A model generated the notes under the pieces. That model searched no databases, had not been told where the DNA came from, and saw only the letters and a list, made by a program, of their open reading frames with translations. Positions 46,885 to 55,560 of a stretch of DNA of 64,000 nucleotides are shown one piece after another. The DNA is from JBBSNV01 sp964458605 (GTDB taxonomy: Bacteria; Pseudomonadota; Alphaproteobacteria; Reyranellales; JAQSWP01). Position numbers and translations under genes: made by a program. Each line of letters opens with the position of its first letter. Position 1 is the first letter of the stretch. The stretch lies in NCBI GenBank assembly GCA_964458605.1, contig CAYWLS010000008.1, positions 83,418 to 147,417 of the forward strand, written 5' to 3'.

Positions 46885-48134
46885 GAGCCGTTGACCACGG
46901 GCCGGACGCGCTGGCCCGCGCGCACGCCGGCCGCCAGCGGCACCACCAGGTCGCCCGGCACCAGCCCGTCGAGGATTTCGACATCGTCGGCGCCGCGCAA
47001 CCCCAGCCTGACCACGCGGGCGACGGGCCGGCCGTTGCGGATCACCAGCACCCAGGGCCTGGCGGCGGTCGGATCGTGGATGGCGCGGGTCGGCGCCACC
47101 ACGGTCTGGTTGCGGCGATCGACCTCGATGTCGACGGACACGGTCATGTCCTGCCGCAGATAGGCCGGCGGATCGGGCACGGTCAGCTTGACCTCGACCG
47201 AGGCGCGAGCGATGTCGACCGACGGGTTGATGTAACTCAGCGTGGCGGCGAAGCGCTGGTCGGGATAGGCATCGGTCGAGGCCAGCGCCGCCTGCCCCAG
47301 CTTCAGCAGGCCAAGATTCTTCTCGTCGATCTGCAGCACCAGCTGGGTGTCGCCGCTGGGCGCCAGCACCAGCAGCGCCCGGCCGGCCTGGACCACGGTG
47401 CCGCGCTCGACGTTGCGCGTGATCAGCACCCCGTCGCGCGGCGCCAGGATGGTGGTGTAGCCCAGCCGCGCCTGCGCCGTGGCCAGCGCCGCCTCGGCCT
47501 GGTTCAGCTCGGTCTCCGCCACCACGTAGTCGCTGCCGCCCGGGCTGGCGGTATAGACCTGAAGCTGCGCCGTTCGCACCTGGGTGCGGGCGACGTCGAG
47601 ATCGCGCGTCGCGGCATCGAGCGTCGCCTTGGTGCCGTAGCCGGTGCGCGCCAGCTGATCGGCGCGCGAATAGGCAGCCTCGGCATTGGCCAGATTGGCC
47701 TGGGCCTGCTTCAGCGCTTCCTGGGCCGCGGGCAACGCCACCTCGCGCATCTGGCGCAGCTTGGCCTGGGCCTGGGCCACGAAGCCCTGCGCCTGCACCA
47801 CCGCGGCATTGAGTTCGGCGGTCTCCAGCACGACCAGCTTCTGGCCGCGCTTGACCGTTTGTCCCTCCTCGACCAGCACCTCTTGCACCGTGCCGGTGAT
47901 CTGGCTGCCGATCTCGACGCGGAACGGCGTCTGGACATGGCCGCTGGCCACCACGCTGCGCACCACATCGCCACGCTGCACGCGATAGACGATCACCTCG
48001 GGCCCGACCAGCCAGCGCGCCACCAGCAGGCCCGCGCCCAGCACGGCAAGAACGCCGGCCAGCAGCGCCCAACGGGGTTTGATCGACAACAGCCGGCCCA
48101 GGCCGGGAATGGAACGCAACTTCATGCCGCGCAT
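46881..48134 (-). CDS. periplasmic adaptor (HlyD/MacA-family) of the ABC exporter
   Basis: A 417-residue membrane-fusion protein. An N-terminal membrane anchor (about 25-43), a barrel-sandwich lipoyl half (GSQITGTVQEVLVEEGQTVKRG near 77), a long coiled-coil hairpin (about 105-215) rich in Ala/Gln/Glu, and the second lipoyl half (LGYTTILAPRDGVLITRNV) are in the expected order. It links the inner-membrane pump to an outer-membrane channel that is not encoded here. Either ATG (48134 or 48125) may be used; neither has a clear ribosome site. First gene of the adaptor-permease-ATPase unit, 118 bp downstream of hrpB. Confidence 0.93.
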   Translation of the reverse strand: MRGMKLRSIPGLGRLLSIKPRWALLAGVLAVLGAGLLVARWLVGPEVIVYRVQRGDVVRSVVASGHVQTPFRVEIGSQITGTVQEVLVEEGQTVKRGQKLVVLETAELNAAVVQAQGFVAQAQAKLRQMREVALPAAQEALKQAQANLANAEAAYSRADQLARTGYGTKATLDAATRDLDVARTQVRTAQLQVYTASPGGSDYVVAETELNQAEAALATAQARLGYTTILAPRDGVLITRNVERGTVVQAGRALLVLAPSGDTQLVLQIDEKNLGLLKLGQAALASTDAYPDQRFAATLSYINPSVDIARASVEVKLTVPDPPAYLRQDMTVSVDIEVDRRNQTVVAPTRAIHDPTAARPWVLVIRNGRPVARVVRLGLRGADDVEILDGLVPGDLVVPLAAGVRAGQRVRPVVNGS

Positions 48135-48212
48135 GTAAGCCGACGCGGCGGTCCAGGCGTTTGTCCGCGATCAAGGTCGATGCTTTTTATTTGCGCCGCA
48201 ACGCCATGCGAT

Positions 48213-48230
48213 TCCAGGCAATCGCCTGGA
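48213..48230. repeat. small inverted repeat between hrpB and the exporter
   Basis: TCCAGGC-AATC-GCCTGGA, a perfect 7-bp stem with a 4-base loop, lies 23 bp after the hrpB stop. No T run follows on the minus strand, so it is a weak hairpin or an operator for the exporter genes rather than a standard terminator. Confidence 0.45.
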
Positions 48231-48252
48231 GTTCCAGCACCTTAGCCGCCGC

Positions 48253-50772
48253 TCAGGAGCGCCGCTTGGCCCGCGCCGTCGGTGGAGCGGCCAGCGGATC
48301 GTCGGGCCAGGGATGGCGCGGGTAACGGCCGCGCATATCCTTCTTCACCTCGGCGTAGCTGCCGGCCCAGAAGCCGCCCAGGTCGCTGGTGACCTGCAAG
48401 GGCCGGCCGGCCGGCGACAACAGATGCAGGGTGAGCGGCAGCCGGTCGCCGACGATGGCCGGCGTGGCGGCGCTGCCGAACATCTCCTGCAGCTTGACCG
48501 CCAGCACCGGCTTGGCGGGATCGCCGTAGTCGATGCGATGGCGCGCGCCGGACGGCACCGGCCAATGGGTCGGCGCCAGGGTGTCTAGCGCGCGGCGCTG
48601 CGGCCAGTCGAGCAGGCCGGCGATGGCCTCGCCGAGATCGAGTTCGCGCAATTTGTTGAGCGACGTCACGCCCGCCAGATGCGGCGCCAGCCATCGCTCC
48701 AGCGTGTCGAGCAGCGCGGCGTCGGACAGGTCGGGCCAAGCCTCGCCCTCGATCGCGCGCACCGCCGCCACGCGCTGGCGCAGCGCCTGCACCGCGGGCG
48801 ACAGAGCCAACGTCGCGAGGCCGCGCTTGCGCACCGCCTCGATCAAAGCCTGCGCGATGCGCTCCTGCGGCGGCGTCTTGAGCGGCTTGTCGTCCAGCAC
48901 CAGCAGGCCCAGCACGCGCTGGCGCCGCGCCAATACGCTCGAGGATCGCTCGTCCCATTCGACCAGGTCGCGTGAGGCGATGTGCGATTCGAAATGCGTC
49001 TCGATCTCGGCCAGGCCCAGCGGCGCGGCCAGATAGATCGCGCCCTCGGCGCCGGCGCCGTCCATCTCCGCCACCGCCAGGAAGGGCTCGCCGGCCAGGC
49101 CGTCGGCGGCGTCGAGCACCGCGCCGCGGCCGTTGGACATGACATAGCGCGGCTCGCCGCCCATTTCGCCATGGGGCCTGCGCCGCGCGATGCGATCGGG
49201 ATAGGCGAAAGCCAGCAGCAGCCCGGCGCGGTTGGGATCATCGTCGGTCTCGGCAAAGCCCATCTGCCGGCGCCAGCGCTCGGCCAGCCGCGAGGCCCGC
49301 CGCGCCGCGCCGTCGTTGACCCGCAAATCGCGATGGACGGCGCCGCCGCGCAGCGCCTCCAGCCGCAGCCGCAGATCGGCCTGCCGCCGGCCGCGCTCGG
49401 CGCGCATGATGTCGCGATCCTCCAGCAAGGCGGCGATGCGACAGGCGGTGGCACCCAGGCCCAGCGTGCCGCCGCGCACAATCATATGCGACAGGCGCGG
49501 ATGCACCGGCAGCCGGCTCAACGCGCGACCATGGCGGGTAATGCGATTGGCGGCATCGAGCGCATCGAGGTCGCGCAGCAATTGCCGGGCCAGCGCAAAC
49601 GATGCCGCCGGCGGCGGCGTCATCCATTGCAATTGGACGGGATCGGCAACGCCCCACAGCGCCAGGTCGAGCGCCAGCGGCGCCAGGTCGGCATTGATGA
49701 TCTCCGGCGCCTCGGCACGCGGCAAGGCCTTGTTCTCCGCCTCCGGCCACAGCCGGTAGCACACGCCCGGCGCGGTGCGGCCGGCACGGCCACGACGCTG
49801 ATCTGCCGAGGCCAGGCTGGCGCGCCCCGTCACCAGCCGGCTCATGCCGCTGGCGGGATCGAAGGCGGCGCGGCGGCTCAAGCCGGCATCGACCACCACC
49901 CGCACGCCGTCGATGGTCAGGCTGGTCTCGGCGATGGCGGTGGACAGCACGACGCGACGGCGATCGGACCGATTGGCGGCCACGGCCCGGTCCTGCGCCT
50001 CTTGCGGCAACTCGCCATAGAGCGGCATCACTTCCGCATCGCCCGGCACGCCCTGGGCCAGCAGCCCCTCGACCCGGCCGATCTCGCGCACGCCGGGCAG
50101 GAACACCAGCACGTCGCCTTCACTGTCGCGCAGCGCCTGGCGCACCGCCTGCGCTACGTGGGCTTCCATCGTCAGGTTGGGTGGCGGCGGCAGGTAGCGG
50201 GTTTCGACCGGGAACAGCCTTCCCTGGCTGGTCAGGATCGGCGCGCCGCCCAGCAGCGCCGCCACCGCCTCGCCATCGAGCGTGGCCGACATCGCCACCA
50301 GGCGCAGATCGGGACGCAGCCCGCGCTGCACGTCGATCGCCAGCGCCAGGCCCAGATCGGCCGCCAGGCTGCGTTCGTGGAACTCGTCGAACAGGATGGC
50401 GCCGATGCCCGGCAGTTCGGGATCCTCCTGCAGCATGCGGGTCAGGATGCCCTCGGTGACCACTTCCAGCCGCGTGGCGCGGCTGACCTTGCTGTCGTCG
50501 CGCACGCGATAGCCCACCGTGCCGCCCAGCGCATCGCCGAGATTCTGCGCCAGGCGTCGGGCGACGAGGCGGGCCGCCAGCCGGCGCGGCTCCAGCATGA
50601 CGATCTTGCGGCCCTCGAGCCATTCCTCGTCGAGCAGCCAGAGCGGCAGCAGGGTCGACTTGCCGGCGCCGGGCGGCGCCTGCACCACCAGTGCGTTGCC
50701 CCGGCGCAGCGCTGCCTGCAGGTCGGACCGGATATCTTCGATCGGCAATGCCATCAGCGGGTTGTGCGCCAT
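48253..50772 (-). CDS. hrpB: ATP-dependent RNA helicase HrpB
   Basis: An 839-residue DEAH-box helicase. Motif I is APPGAGKSTLLPLWLLD near residue 32, the DEAH-equivalent is DEFHERSLAADLG near 130, motif III is SAT, motif VI is QRRGRAGR near 325. A helicase-associated HA2 region and the HrpB-specific C-terminal domain follow (about 680-839, with QEMFGSAATPAIVGDRLPLT). The cellular role of HrpB is poorly known. The length is normal. A broken copy of its last 330 bp lies 3.6 kb away, beyond the exporter genes. Initiation at a second ATG six codons in is possible. Confidence 0.96.
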   Translation of the reverse strand: MAHNPLMALPIEDIRSDLQAALRRGNALVVQAPPGAGKSTLLPLWLLDEEWLEGRKIVMLEPRRLAARLVARRLAQNLGDALGGTVGYRVRDDSKVSRATRLEVVTEGILTRMLQEDPELPGIGAILFDEFHERSLAADLGLALAIDVQRGLRPDLRLVAMSATLDGEAVAALLGGAPILTSQGRLFPVETRYLPPPPNLTMEAHVAQAVRQALRDSEGDVLVFLPGVREIGRVEGLLAQGVPGDAEVMPLYGELPQEAQDRAVAANRSDRRRVVLSTAIAETSLTIDGVRVVVDAGLSRRAAFDPASGMSRLVTGRASLASADQRRGRAGRTAPGVCYRLWPEAENKALPRAEAPEIINADLAPLALDLALWGVADPVQLQWMTPPPAASFALARQLLRDLDALDAANRITRHGRALSRLPVHPRLSHMIVRGGTLGLGATACRIAALLEDRDIMRAERGRRQADLRLRLEALRGGAVHRDLRVNDGAARRASRLAERWRRQMGFAETDDDPNRAGLLLAFAYPDRIARRRPHGEMGGEPRYVMSNGRGAVLDAADGLAGEPFLAVAEMDGAGAEGAIYLAAPLGLAEIETHFESHIASRDLVEWDERSSSVLARRQRVLGLLVLDDKPLKTPPQERIAQALIEAVRKRGLATLALSPAVQALRQRVAAVRAIEGEAWPDLSDAALLDTLERWLAPHLAGVTSLNKLRELDLGEAIAGLLDWPQRRALDTLAPTHWPVPSGARHRIDYGDPAKPVLAVKLQEMFGSAATPAIVGDRLPLTLHLLSPAGRPLQVTSDLGGFWAGSYAEVKKDMRGRYPRHPWPDDPLAAPPTARAKRRS

Positions 50773-50852
50773 CGCCGGAAGCGGCGCAACCGCGATTGGC
50801 CATCCACCGCCCCTGTGGCACAGTTCAGGTCCTGCAATCAGGAGACGCGCGA

Positions 50853-52667
50853 ATGCCGGTGCTTCCCTTCACCACGCGGCCGGAAATCCTCGGCACCTTC
50901 GGCGTGGTCGCCTCGACCCATTGGCTGGCCAGCGCAACCGGCATGGCGGTGCTGGAAAAGGGCGGCAACGCCTTCGACGCCGGCGTGGCCGCCGGCTTCG
51001 CGCTGCAGGTGGTGGAACCGCATCTCAACGGGCCGGGCGGCGAAGCGCCGATCATCGTGCACGACATGCGGCGCGGACGTACCGAGGTGATCTGCGGCCA
51101 GGGCGTCGCGCCGGCCGGTGCCACCATCGCGCATTACCGCCGCGAAGGCCTGGACATGGTGCCGGGCACCGGCCTGCTGGCCACCTGCGTGCCCGGCGCC
51201 TTCGACGCCTGGATGGTGCTGCTGCGCGATTACGGCACCATGAGTCTGGAACAGGTTCTGACGCCGGCCATCGAATTCGCCCGCGACGGCTATCCGCTGG
51301 TGCAGCGCATTTGCGACACCATCGCCACGGTGGCCGAGCTGTTCCGGGAGCACTGGAAAAGCTCCGCCGCGGTCTACCTGCCCGGCGGGCAGATTCCGGC
51401 GGCCGGCTCGCTGTTCGCCAACCGGGCGATGGCCGAGACCTATGCCCGGCTGCTGCGCGAGGCGCAGAGCGCAGGCGGCGACCGGGTCAGCCAGATCGAG
51501 AAGGCGCGCCAGGTCTGGTCGCAAGGCTTCATCGCCGAGGCCATCGACAGATTCTGCCGCACCCAGGACGTGATGGACGTGTCCGGTGCGCCGCACAGAG
51601 GCGTGCTGACCGGCCAGGACATGGCGAAGTGGCAGGTCAGCATCGAGGCGCCGCTTACCTATCAATACGGCACCTACACGGTGATGAAATGCGGGCCGTG
51701 GAGCCAGGGCCCGGTGATGCTGCAGCAACTGGCGCTGCTCAAGGCGCTGGGCTTCGACGCCGCCGATCCCACCGCACCCGATTTCGTGCATCCGGTGATC
51801 GAGGCCGCCAAGCTCAGCTATGCCGACCGCGAAGTGTTCTACGGCGATCCCGATTTCGTCGAGGTACCGATCGATGTGCTGCTGTCGGATGCCTATAACG
51901 CGCAACGCGCCAGGCTGATCGGCAAGGACGCGTCGATGGAGCTGCGGCCCGGCAATATCGAGGGCTTCGGCGGCACCATCAAGCTGCGCCGCGCCGACCA
52001 GGCGGCGGGCGCCGGCGCGGGCGAGCCCACCGTGGGCGCGCTGGTCGGCGTCGGCGAACCAACGGTGGAGCGCACGGGAAGGGTGATCGGCGACACGGTG
52101 CATTTCGACATCGTCGACAAGGCCGGCAACATGATCTCGGCGACGCCCAGCGGCGGCTGGCTGCAAAGCTCGCCGATCATTCCGGAGCTGGGCTTCTGCC
52201 TGGGGTCGCGGGCGCAGATGTTCTATCTCGACGAGACCTCGCCCTCGGCGCTGGCGCCGGGCAAGCGGCCGCGCTCGACGCTGAGCCCGGGCATGGCGCT
52301 GCGCGACGGCCAGCCCTATCTCAGCTTCGGCACGCCCGGCGGCGACCAGCAGGACCAATGGTCGACGCAATTCTTCCTGCGCCACGTCCATGCCGGCATG
52401 AATCTGCAAGAGTCGATCGACTGCCCGGCCTTCCACACCGAGCATTTCCCGCTGTCGTTCTGGCCGCGCACCGCGCGGCCCGGCGTGGCGGTGATCGAGG
52501 GCCGCATGCCCAAGGCCACGGTGGCCGAGCTGCAGAAGCGCGGCCATATCGTCGAGCTGGGCGGCGACTGGTCGGAAGGCCGCATGACCGCCGCCAGCCG
52601 CGACGGCAGGCTGCGCAAGGCCGGCGCCAATCCGCGCGGCATGCAGGGCTATGCGCTCGGCCGCTGA
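50853..52667 (+). CDS. gamma-glutamyltransferase family protein without signal peptide
   Basis: A 604-residue Ntn-hydrolase precursor of the gamma-glutamyltransferase family, expected to self-cleave before its catalytic Thr, here Thr415 in GDTVHFDIVDKAGN. The family opening VVASTHWLASATGMAVLEKGGNAFDAGVAAGFAL and the small-subunit block SPGMALRDGQPYLSFGTPGGDQQ are present. Classical GGTs hydrolyse glutathione in the periplasm, but no signal peptide or membrane anchor is seen; the ATG with a GGAG ribosome site begins MPVLPFTTRPEI, so it is probably cytoplasmic. It may act on gamma-glutamyl or acylated amino compounds brought in by the transporter downstream. It heads a plus-strand cluster and is divergent from hrpB (80 bp). 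Confidence 0.92.
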   Translation: MPVLPFTTRPEILGTFGVVASTHWLASATGMAVLEKGGNAFDAGVAAGFALQVVEPHLNGPGGEAPIIVHDMRRGRTEVICGQGVAPAGATIAHYRREGLDMVPGTGLLATCVPGAFDAWMVLLRDYGTMSLEQVLTPAIEFARDGYPLVQRICDTIATVAELFREHWKSSAAVYLPGGQIPAAGSLFANRAMAETYARLLREAQSAGGDRVSQIEKARQVWSQGFIAEAIDRFCRTQDVMDVSGAPHRGVLTGQDMAKWQVSIEAPLTYQYGTYTVMKCGPWSQGPVMLQQLALLKALGFDAADPTAPDFVHPVIEAAKLSYADREVFYGDPDFVEVPIDVLLSDAYNAQRARLIGKDASMELRPGNIEGFGGTIKLRRADQAAGAGAGEPTVGALVGVGEPTVERTGRVIGDTVHFDIVDKAGNMISATPSGGWLQSSPIIPELGFCLGSRAQMFYLDETSPSALAPGKRPRSTLSPGMALRDGQPYLSFGTPGGDQQDQWSTQFFLRHVHAGMNLQESIDCPAFHTEHFPLSFWPRTARPGVAVIEGRMPKATVAELQKRGHIVELGGDWSEGRMTAASRDGRLRKAGANPRGMQGYALGR

Positions 52668-52679
52668 GGAAGACGGTCG

Positions 52680-53405
52680 ATGACCTGGTCGATCGTCGCC
52701 CGCGATGAGCAGACCGGCGCCTATGGCTGCGCGGTGGCGACCAAGTTCTTCGCCGTCGGCGCCATGTGCATCAAGGCCGAAGGCCGGGTCGGCGCGCTGG
52801 CGACCCAGGCGCTGATCAATCCCACCTACGGGCCGCGCGGCCTGCGTCTGCTGCGCGAGGGCAAGAGCGCGGCGGAGGTCGTGGCGGCCTTGACCGCCAG
52901 CGACCAGGGAAGCGGCCATCGCCAGCTCCATGTGATCGACGCCCAGGGGCGCAACGCCGCCCATACCGGCGCCGACTGCATCGAATGGTGCGGCCATCTG
53001 CTGCGCCCTGGCTTTTCGGTCGCCGGCAACATGTTGGCCAGGCCCAGGGTGATCGAAGACACCGCCCGGGCTTTCGAGGCCAACGCCGCCTTGCCGCTGC
53101 CGCGCCGGCTGATCGCGGCGATGCAGGCCGGCGAGGCGGCCGGCGGCGACAAGCGCGGCAAGCAATCGGCGGCGCTGATCGTCTATTCGACCGAGGAATA
53201 TCCCGAGCTCGATTTGCGCGTCGACGATCACGCCGATCCGCTGGCCGAGCTGGAACGGCTGGAATCCGTCAGCCGCGAGCGCTTCACCCATTTCCGCGCC
53301 TTCCTGCCGACAAGCGACAATCCCTCCGGCGTGTTCGACCGCGCCACGATCGAGGCCGGCATCGCCGCCGCCACCGCCACTGCCACTGCCGACGAGTCCA
53401 AATGA
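52680..53405 (+). CDS. DUF1028 family putative Ntn hydrolase
   Basis: A 241-residue protein of the DUF1028 family, which has an Ntn-hydrolase-like fold. MTWSIVARDEQTGAYGCAVATKFFAVGA is the family start, with GRVGALATQALINPTYGPRGL near 40 and GKQSAALIVYSTEEYPELDLRVDDH near 158. The chemistry is uncertain; members occur with peptide or amide transporters and amidohydrolases. It sits 12 bp after the gamma-glutamyltransferase, and its stop overlaps the start of the next gene, so it is part of the same unit. GAGGAAGA precedes the ATG. Confidence 0.92.
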   Translation: MTWSIVARDEQTGAYGCAVATKFFAVGAMCIKAEGRVGALATQALINPTYGPRGLRLLREGKSAAEVVAALTASDQGSGHRQLHVIDAQGRNAAHTGADCIEWCGHLLRPGFSVAGNMLARPRVIEDTARAFEANAALPLPRRLIAAMQAGEAAGGDKRGKQSAALIVYSTEEYPELDLRVDDHADPLAELERLESVSRERFTHFRAFLPTSDNPSGVFDRATIEAGIAAATATATADESK

Positions 53406-54385
53406 GCGAGGCGCTGCTCGACATACGCGGCCTGCGCACCAGCTTCGCCACCGACGACGGCGTGGTGCTGGCGGTCGACAATGTCGACCTGTCGATGGGG
53501 CGCGGCCGTACAATGTGCGTGGTGGGCGAATCGGGCAGCGGCAAGAGCGTCACTGCCCTGTCGATCATGGGCCTGATCAAGCAGCCGCCGGGCCGGGTCG
53601 AGGGCAGCATCGTCTATGACGGCATCGAGCTCACCGGCCTGCCGGCCAAGACCATGCGCGATCTGCGCGGCAACCGGCTGGCGATGATCTTCCAGGAGCC
53701 GATGACCTCGCTCAACCCGGCTTTCACCATCGGCATGCAGATCGAGGAGGCGCTGCTGCGCCACGGCAAAGCCGGCAAGGCCGATGCCCGCGCCCAGGCG
53801 ATCGCCTTGCTGCAGCGGGTCAACATCCCCGCGCCCGAGCGGCGCATCGACGACTATCCGCACAAGCTGTCCGGCGGCATGCGCCAGCGCGCCATGATCG
53901 CGATGGCTCTTTCATGTGGTCCCGACCTGCTGATCGCCGACGAGCCCACCACCGCGCTCGACGTCACGATCCAGGCGCAGATCCTGGCGCTGCTGCGCGA
54001 GCTGCGCGCCGCAACGGGCATGTCGATCATGCTGATCACCCACGATCTGGGCGTGGTGGCCGAGCTGGCCGACGACGTGGCGGTGATGTATGCCGGCCAG
54101 GTGGTCGAGCAGGGCTCGGTCGACGATGTCTTCAACCGGCCGCAGCATCCCTACACGGTCGGGCTGCTGGGCTCGATCCCGCGGCTCGACAAGCGCCAGG
54201 CCCGGCTGGCGGCCATCGAAGGCAGCGTGCCCAACATGATGCAGCCGCCCCAGGGCTGCCGCTTCGCCGCGCGCTGCCCCTTCGTGATCGCCCGCTGCCG
54301 CGCCGAGGCGCCGCCGCTGGCGGCGGTCGATGCGGGCCATCGTTCGCGCTGCTGGCGCACGCCGCTGGAGCAGTTGGTGGCATGA
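53402..54385 (+). CDS. oligo/dipeptide ABC transporter ATPase (OppD/DppD type)
   Basis: A 327-residue ABC ATPase of the peptide/nickel importer class. Walker A GESGSGKSVTALSIM near residue 40, signature LSGGMRQRAMIAMAL near 157, Walker B LLIADEPTTALD near 177, and the C-terminal oligopeptide cluster with CRFAARCPFVIARC near 285 are present; the cysteine-rich tail is typical. Its start overlaps the DUF1028 stop and its stop overlaps the second ATPase start. Binds ATP in the cytoplasm to drive import through the permeases encoded downstream. Confidence 0.95.
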   Translation: MSEALLDIRGLRTSFATDDGVVLAVDNVDLSMGRGRTMCVVGESGSGKSVTALSIMGLIKQPPGRVEGSIVYDGIELTGLPAKTMRDLRGNRLAMIFQEPMTSLNPAFTIGMQIEEALLRHGKAGKADARAQAIALLQRVNIPAPERRIDDYPHKLSGGMRQRAMIAMALSCGPDLLIADEPTTALDVTIQAQILALLRELRAATGMSIMLITHDLGVVAELADDVAVMYAGQVVEQGSVDDVFNRPQHPYTVGLLGSIPRLDKRQARLAAIEGSVPNMMQPPQGCRFAARCPFVIARCRAEAPPLAAVDAGHRSRCWRTPLEQLVA

Positions 54386-55452
54386 GCGAGGCCCTGCTCG
54401 AGGTCGACAACATTGCCAAGCACTTCGCCGTGCGGCGCGGCCTGTTCGGCACCGCCGACAAGGTGCGCGCTGTCGATGGCGTCAGCTTCGCCATGGCGCC
54501 CGGCGAGACCCTGGCGCTGGTCGGCGAGTCGGGCTGCGGCAAATCCACCGTCGGCCGGTTGATCCTGCGCCTGATCGAACCGACCGCCGGCCAGGTGCGC
54601 TTCGATGGCCGCGACCTCTACCGCCTGCCGCCGGAAGAGATGCGCATCATGCGCCAGCGGCTGCAGATCGTGTTCCAGGATCCCTACGCCTCGCTCAACC
54701 CGCGCATGACCGTGGGCCAGATGCTGGCCGAGCCGCTCAAGCTGCACGCGCCGGTGCCGCCTGCCCGGCGGCACGACCGCGTGGTCGAGCTGCTGGAGCT
54801 GGTCGGGCTGGGCGCCCAGCATGCCCAGCGCTACCCGCACGAATTCTCCGGCGGCCAGCGCCAGCGCATCGGCATCGCCCGCGCCCTGGCGGTCGAGCCG
54901 CAGCTCATCGTGTGCGACGAGCCGGTCTCGGCGCTCGACGTGTCGGTCCAGGCCCAGGTGGTCAACCTGCTGCGCGACCTGCAGGCGCGGCTGGGCTTGA
55001 GCTACCTGTTCATCGCCCACGATCTGGCCGTGGTGAAGCACATCGCCCATCGGGTGGCGGTGATGTATCTGGGCAAGATCGTCGAGCTGGCCGATACCGA
55101 CACTTTGTTCGCCGCGCCGCGCCACCCTTATACGCAGGCGCTGCTGTCGGCCATTCCCGTGCCCATTCCCCCAACCGTGCCGCATGCCGCACGCCAGCGC
55201 GCCGTGCTGCAGGGCGATCTGCCCAGCCCGCTCAAGCCGCCGCCCGGCTGCACCTTCCATCCGCGCTGTCCCTACGCCGCCGCGATCTGCCGCACGGTCG
55301 TTCCGACGCTCGAGCCGGCCCTGGACAATCCCGGCGGCCATCTCGTCTCGTGCCATCGCTGGCGCGAGATCGCGCCGCCGCCGATGCCGGCCGGCGCCGC
55401 GCAGGCCAATCCGGTGCTGGAGCGCCTGCAGCAGGCCTTCCAACACGATTAG
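54382..55452 (+). CDS. oligo/dipeptide ABC transporter ATPase (OppF/DppF type)
   Basis: A 356-residue second ATPase of the same importer. Walker A GESGCGKSTVGRLILRL near residue 49, signature FSGGQRQRIGIARALA near 157, Walker B LIVCDEPVSALD, and the C-terminal CTFHPRCPYAAAIC cluster near 290 are intact. It pairs with the OppD-type ATPase; the ATG overlaps the preceding stop. Proteins of this type form an ABC heterodimer with two permeases. Confidence 0.95.
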   Translation: MSEALLEVDNIAKHFAVRRGLFGTADKVRAVDGVSFAMAPGETLALVGESGCGKSTVGRLILRLIEPTAGQVRFDGRDLYRLPPEEMRIMRQRLQIVFQDPYASLNPRMTVGQMLAEPLKLHAPVPPARRHDRVVELLELVGLGAQHAQRYPHEFSGGQRQRIGIARALAVEPQLIVCDEPVSALDVSVQAQVVNLLRDLQARLGLSYLFIAHDLAVVKHIAHRVAVMYLGKIVELADTDTLFAAPRHPYTQALLSAIPVPIPPTVPHAARQRAVLQGDLPSPLKPPPGCTFHPRCPYAAAICRTVVPTLEPALDNPGGHLVSCHRWREIAPPPMPAGAAQANPVLERLQQAFQHD

Positions 55453-55560
55453 GTGATGCCGCCGGCAACCGGCCGTTGTCGCCCCGTCGGGCCCGCCCTA
55501 TGATCGCGCCAAGCACGCGGGGCACGCGCGGCGGCCCGCGACAACAATCAGGGGGTCCTC

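Noticed and set aside
44961..48134. LolCDE lipoprotein-release system
   Set aside because: There is a single permease with an HlyD-type adaptor instead of the LolC/LolE pair, so a MacAB/DevBCA-like exporter fits better.
48213..48230. Rho-independent terminator of hrpB
   Set aside because: The hairpin is good, but no T run follows it on the minus strand.
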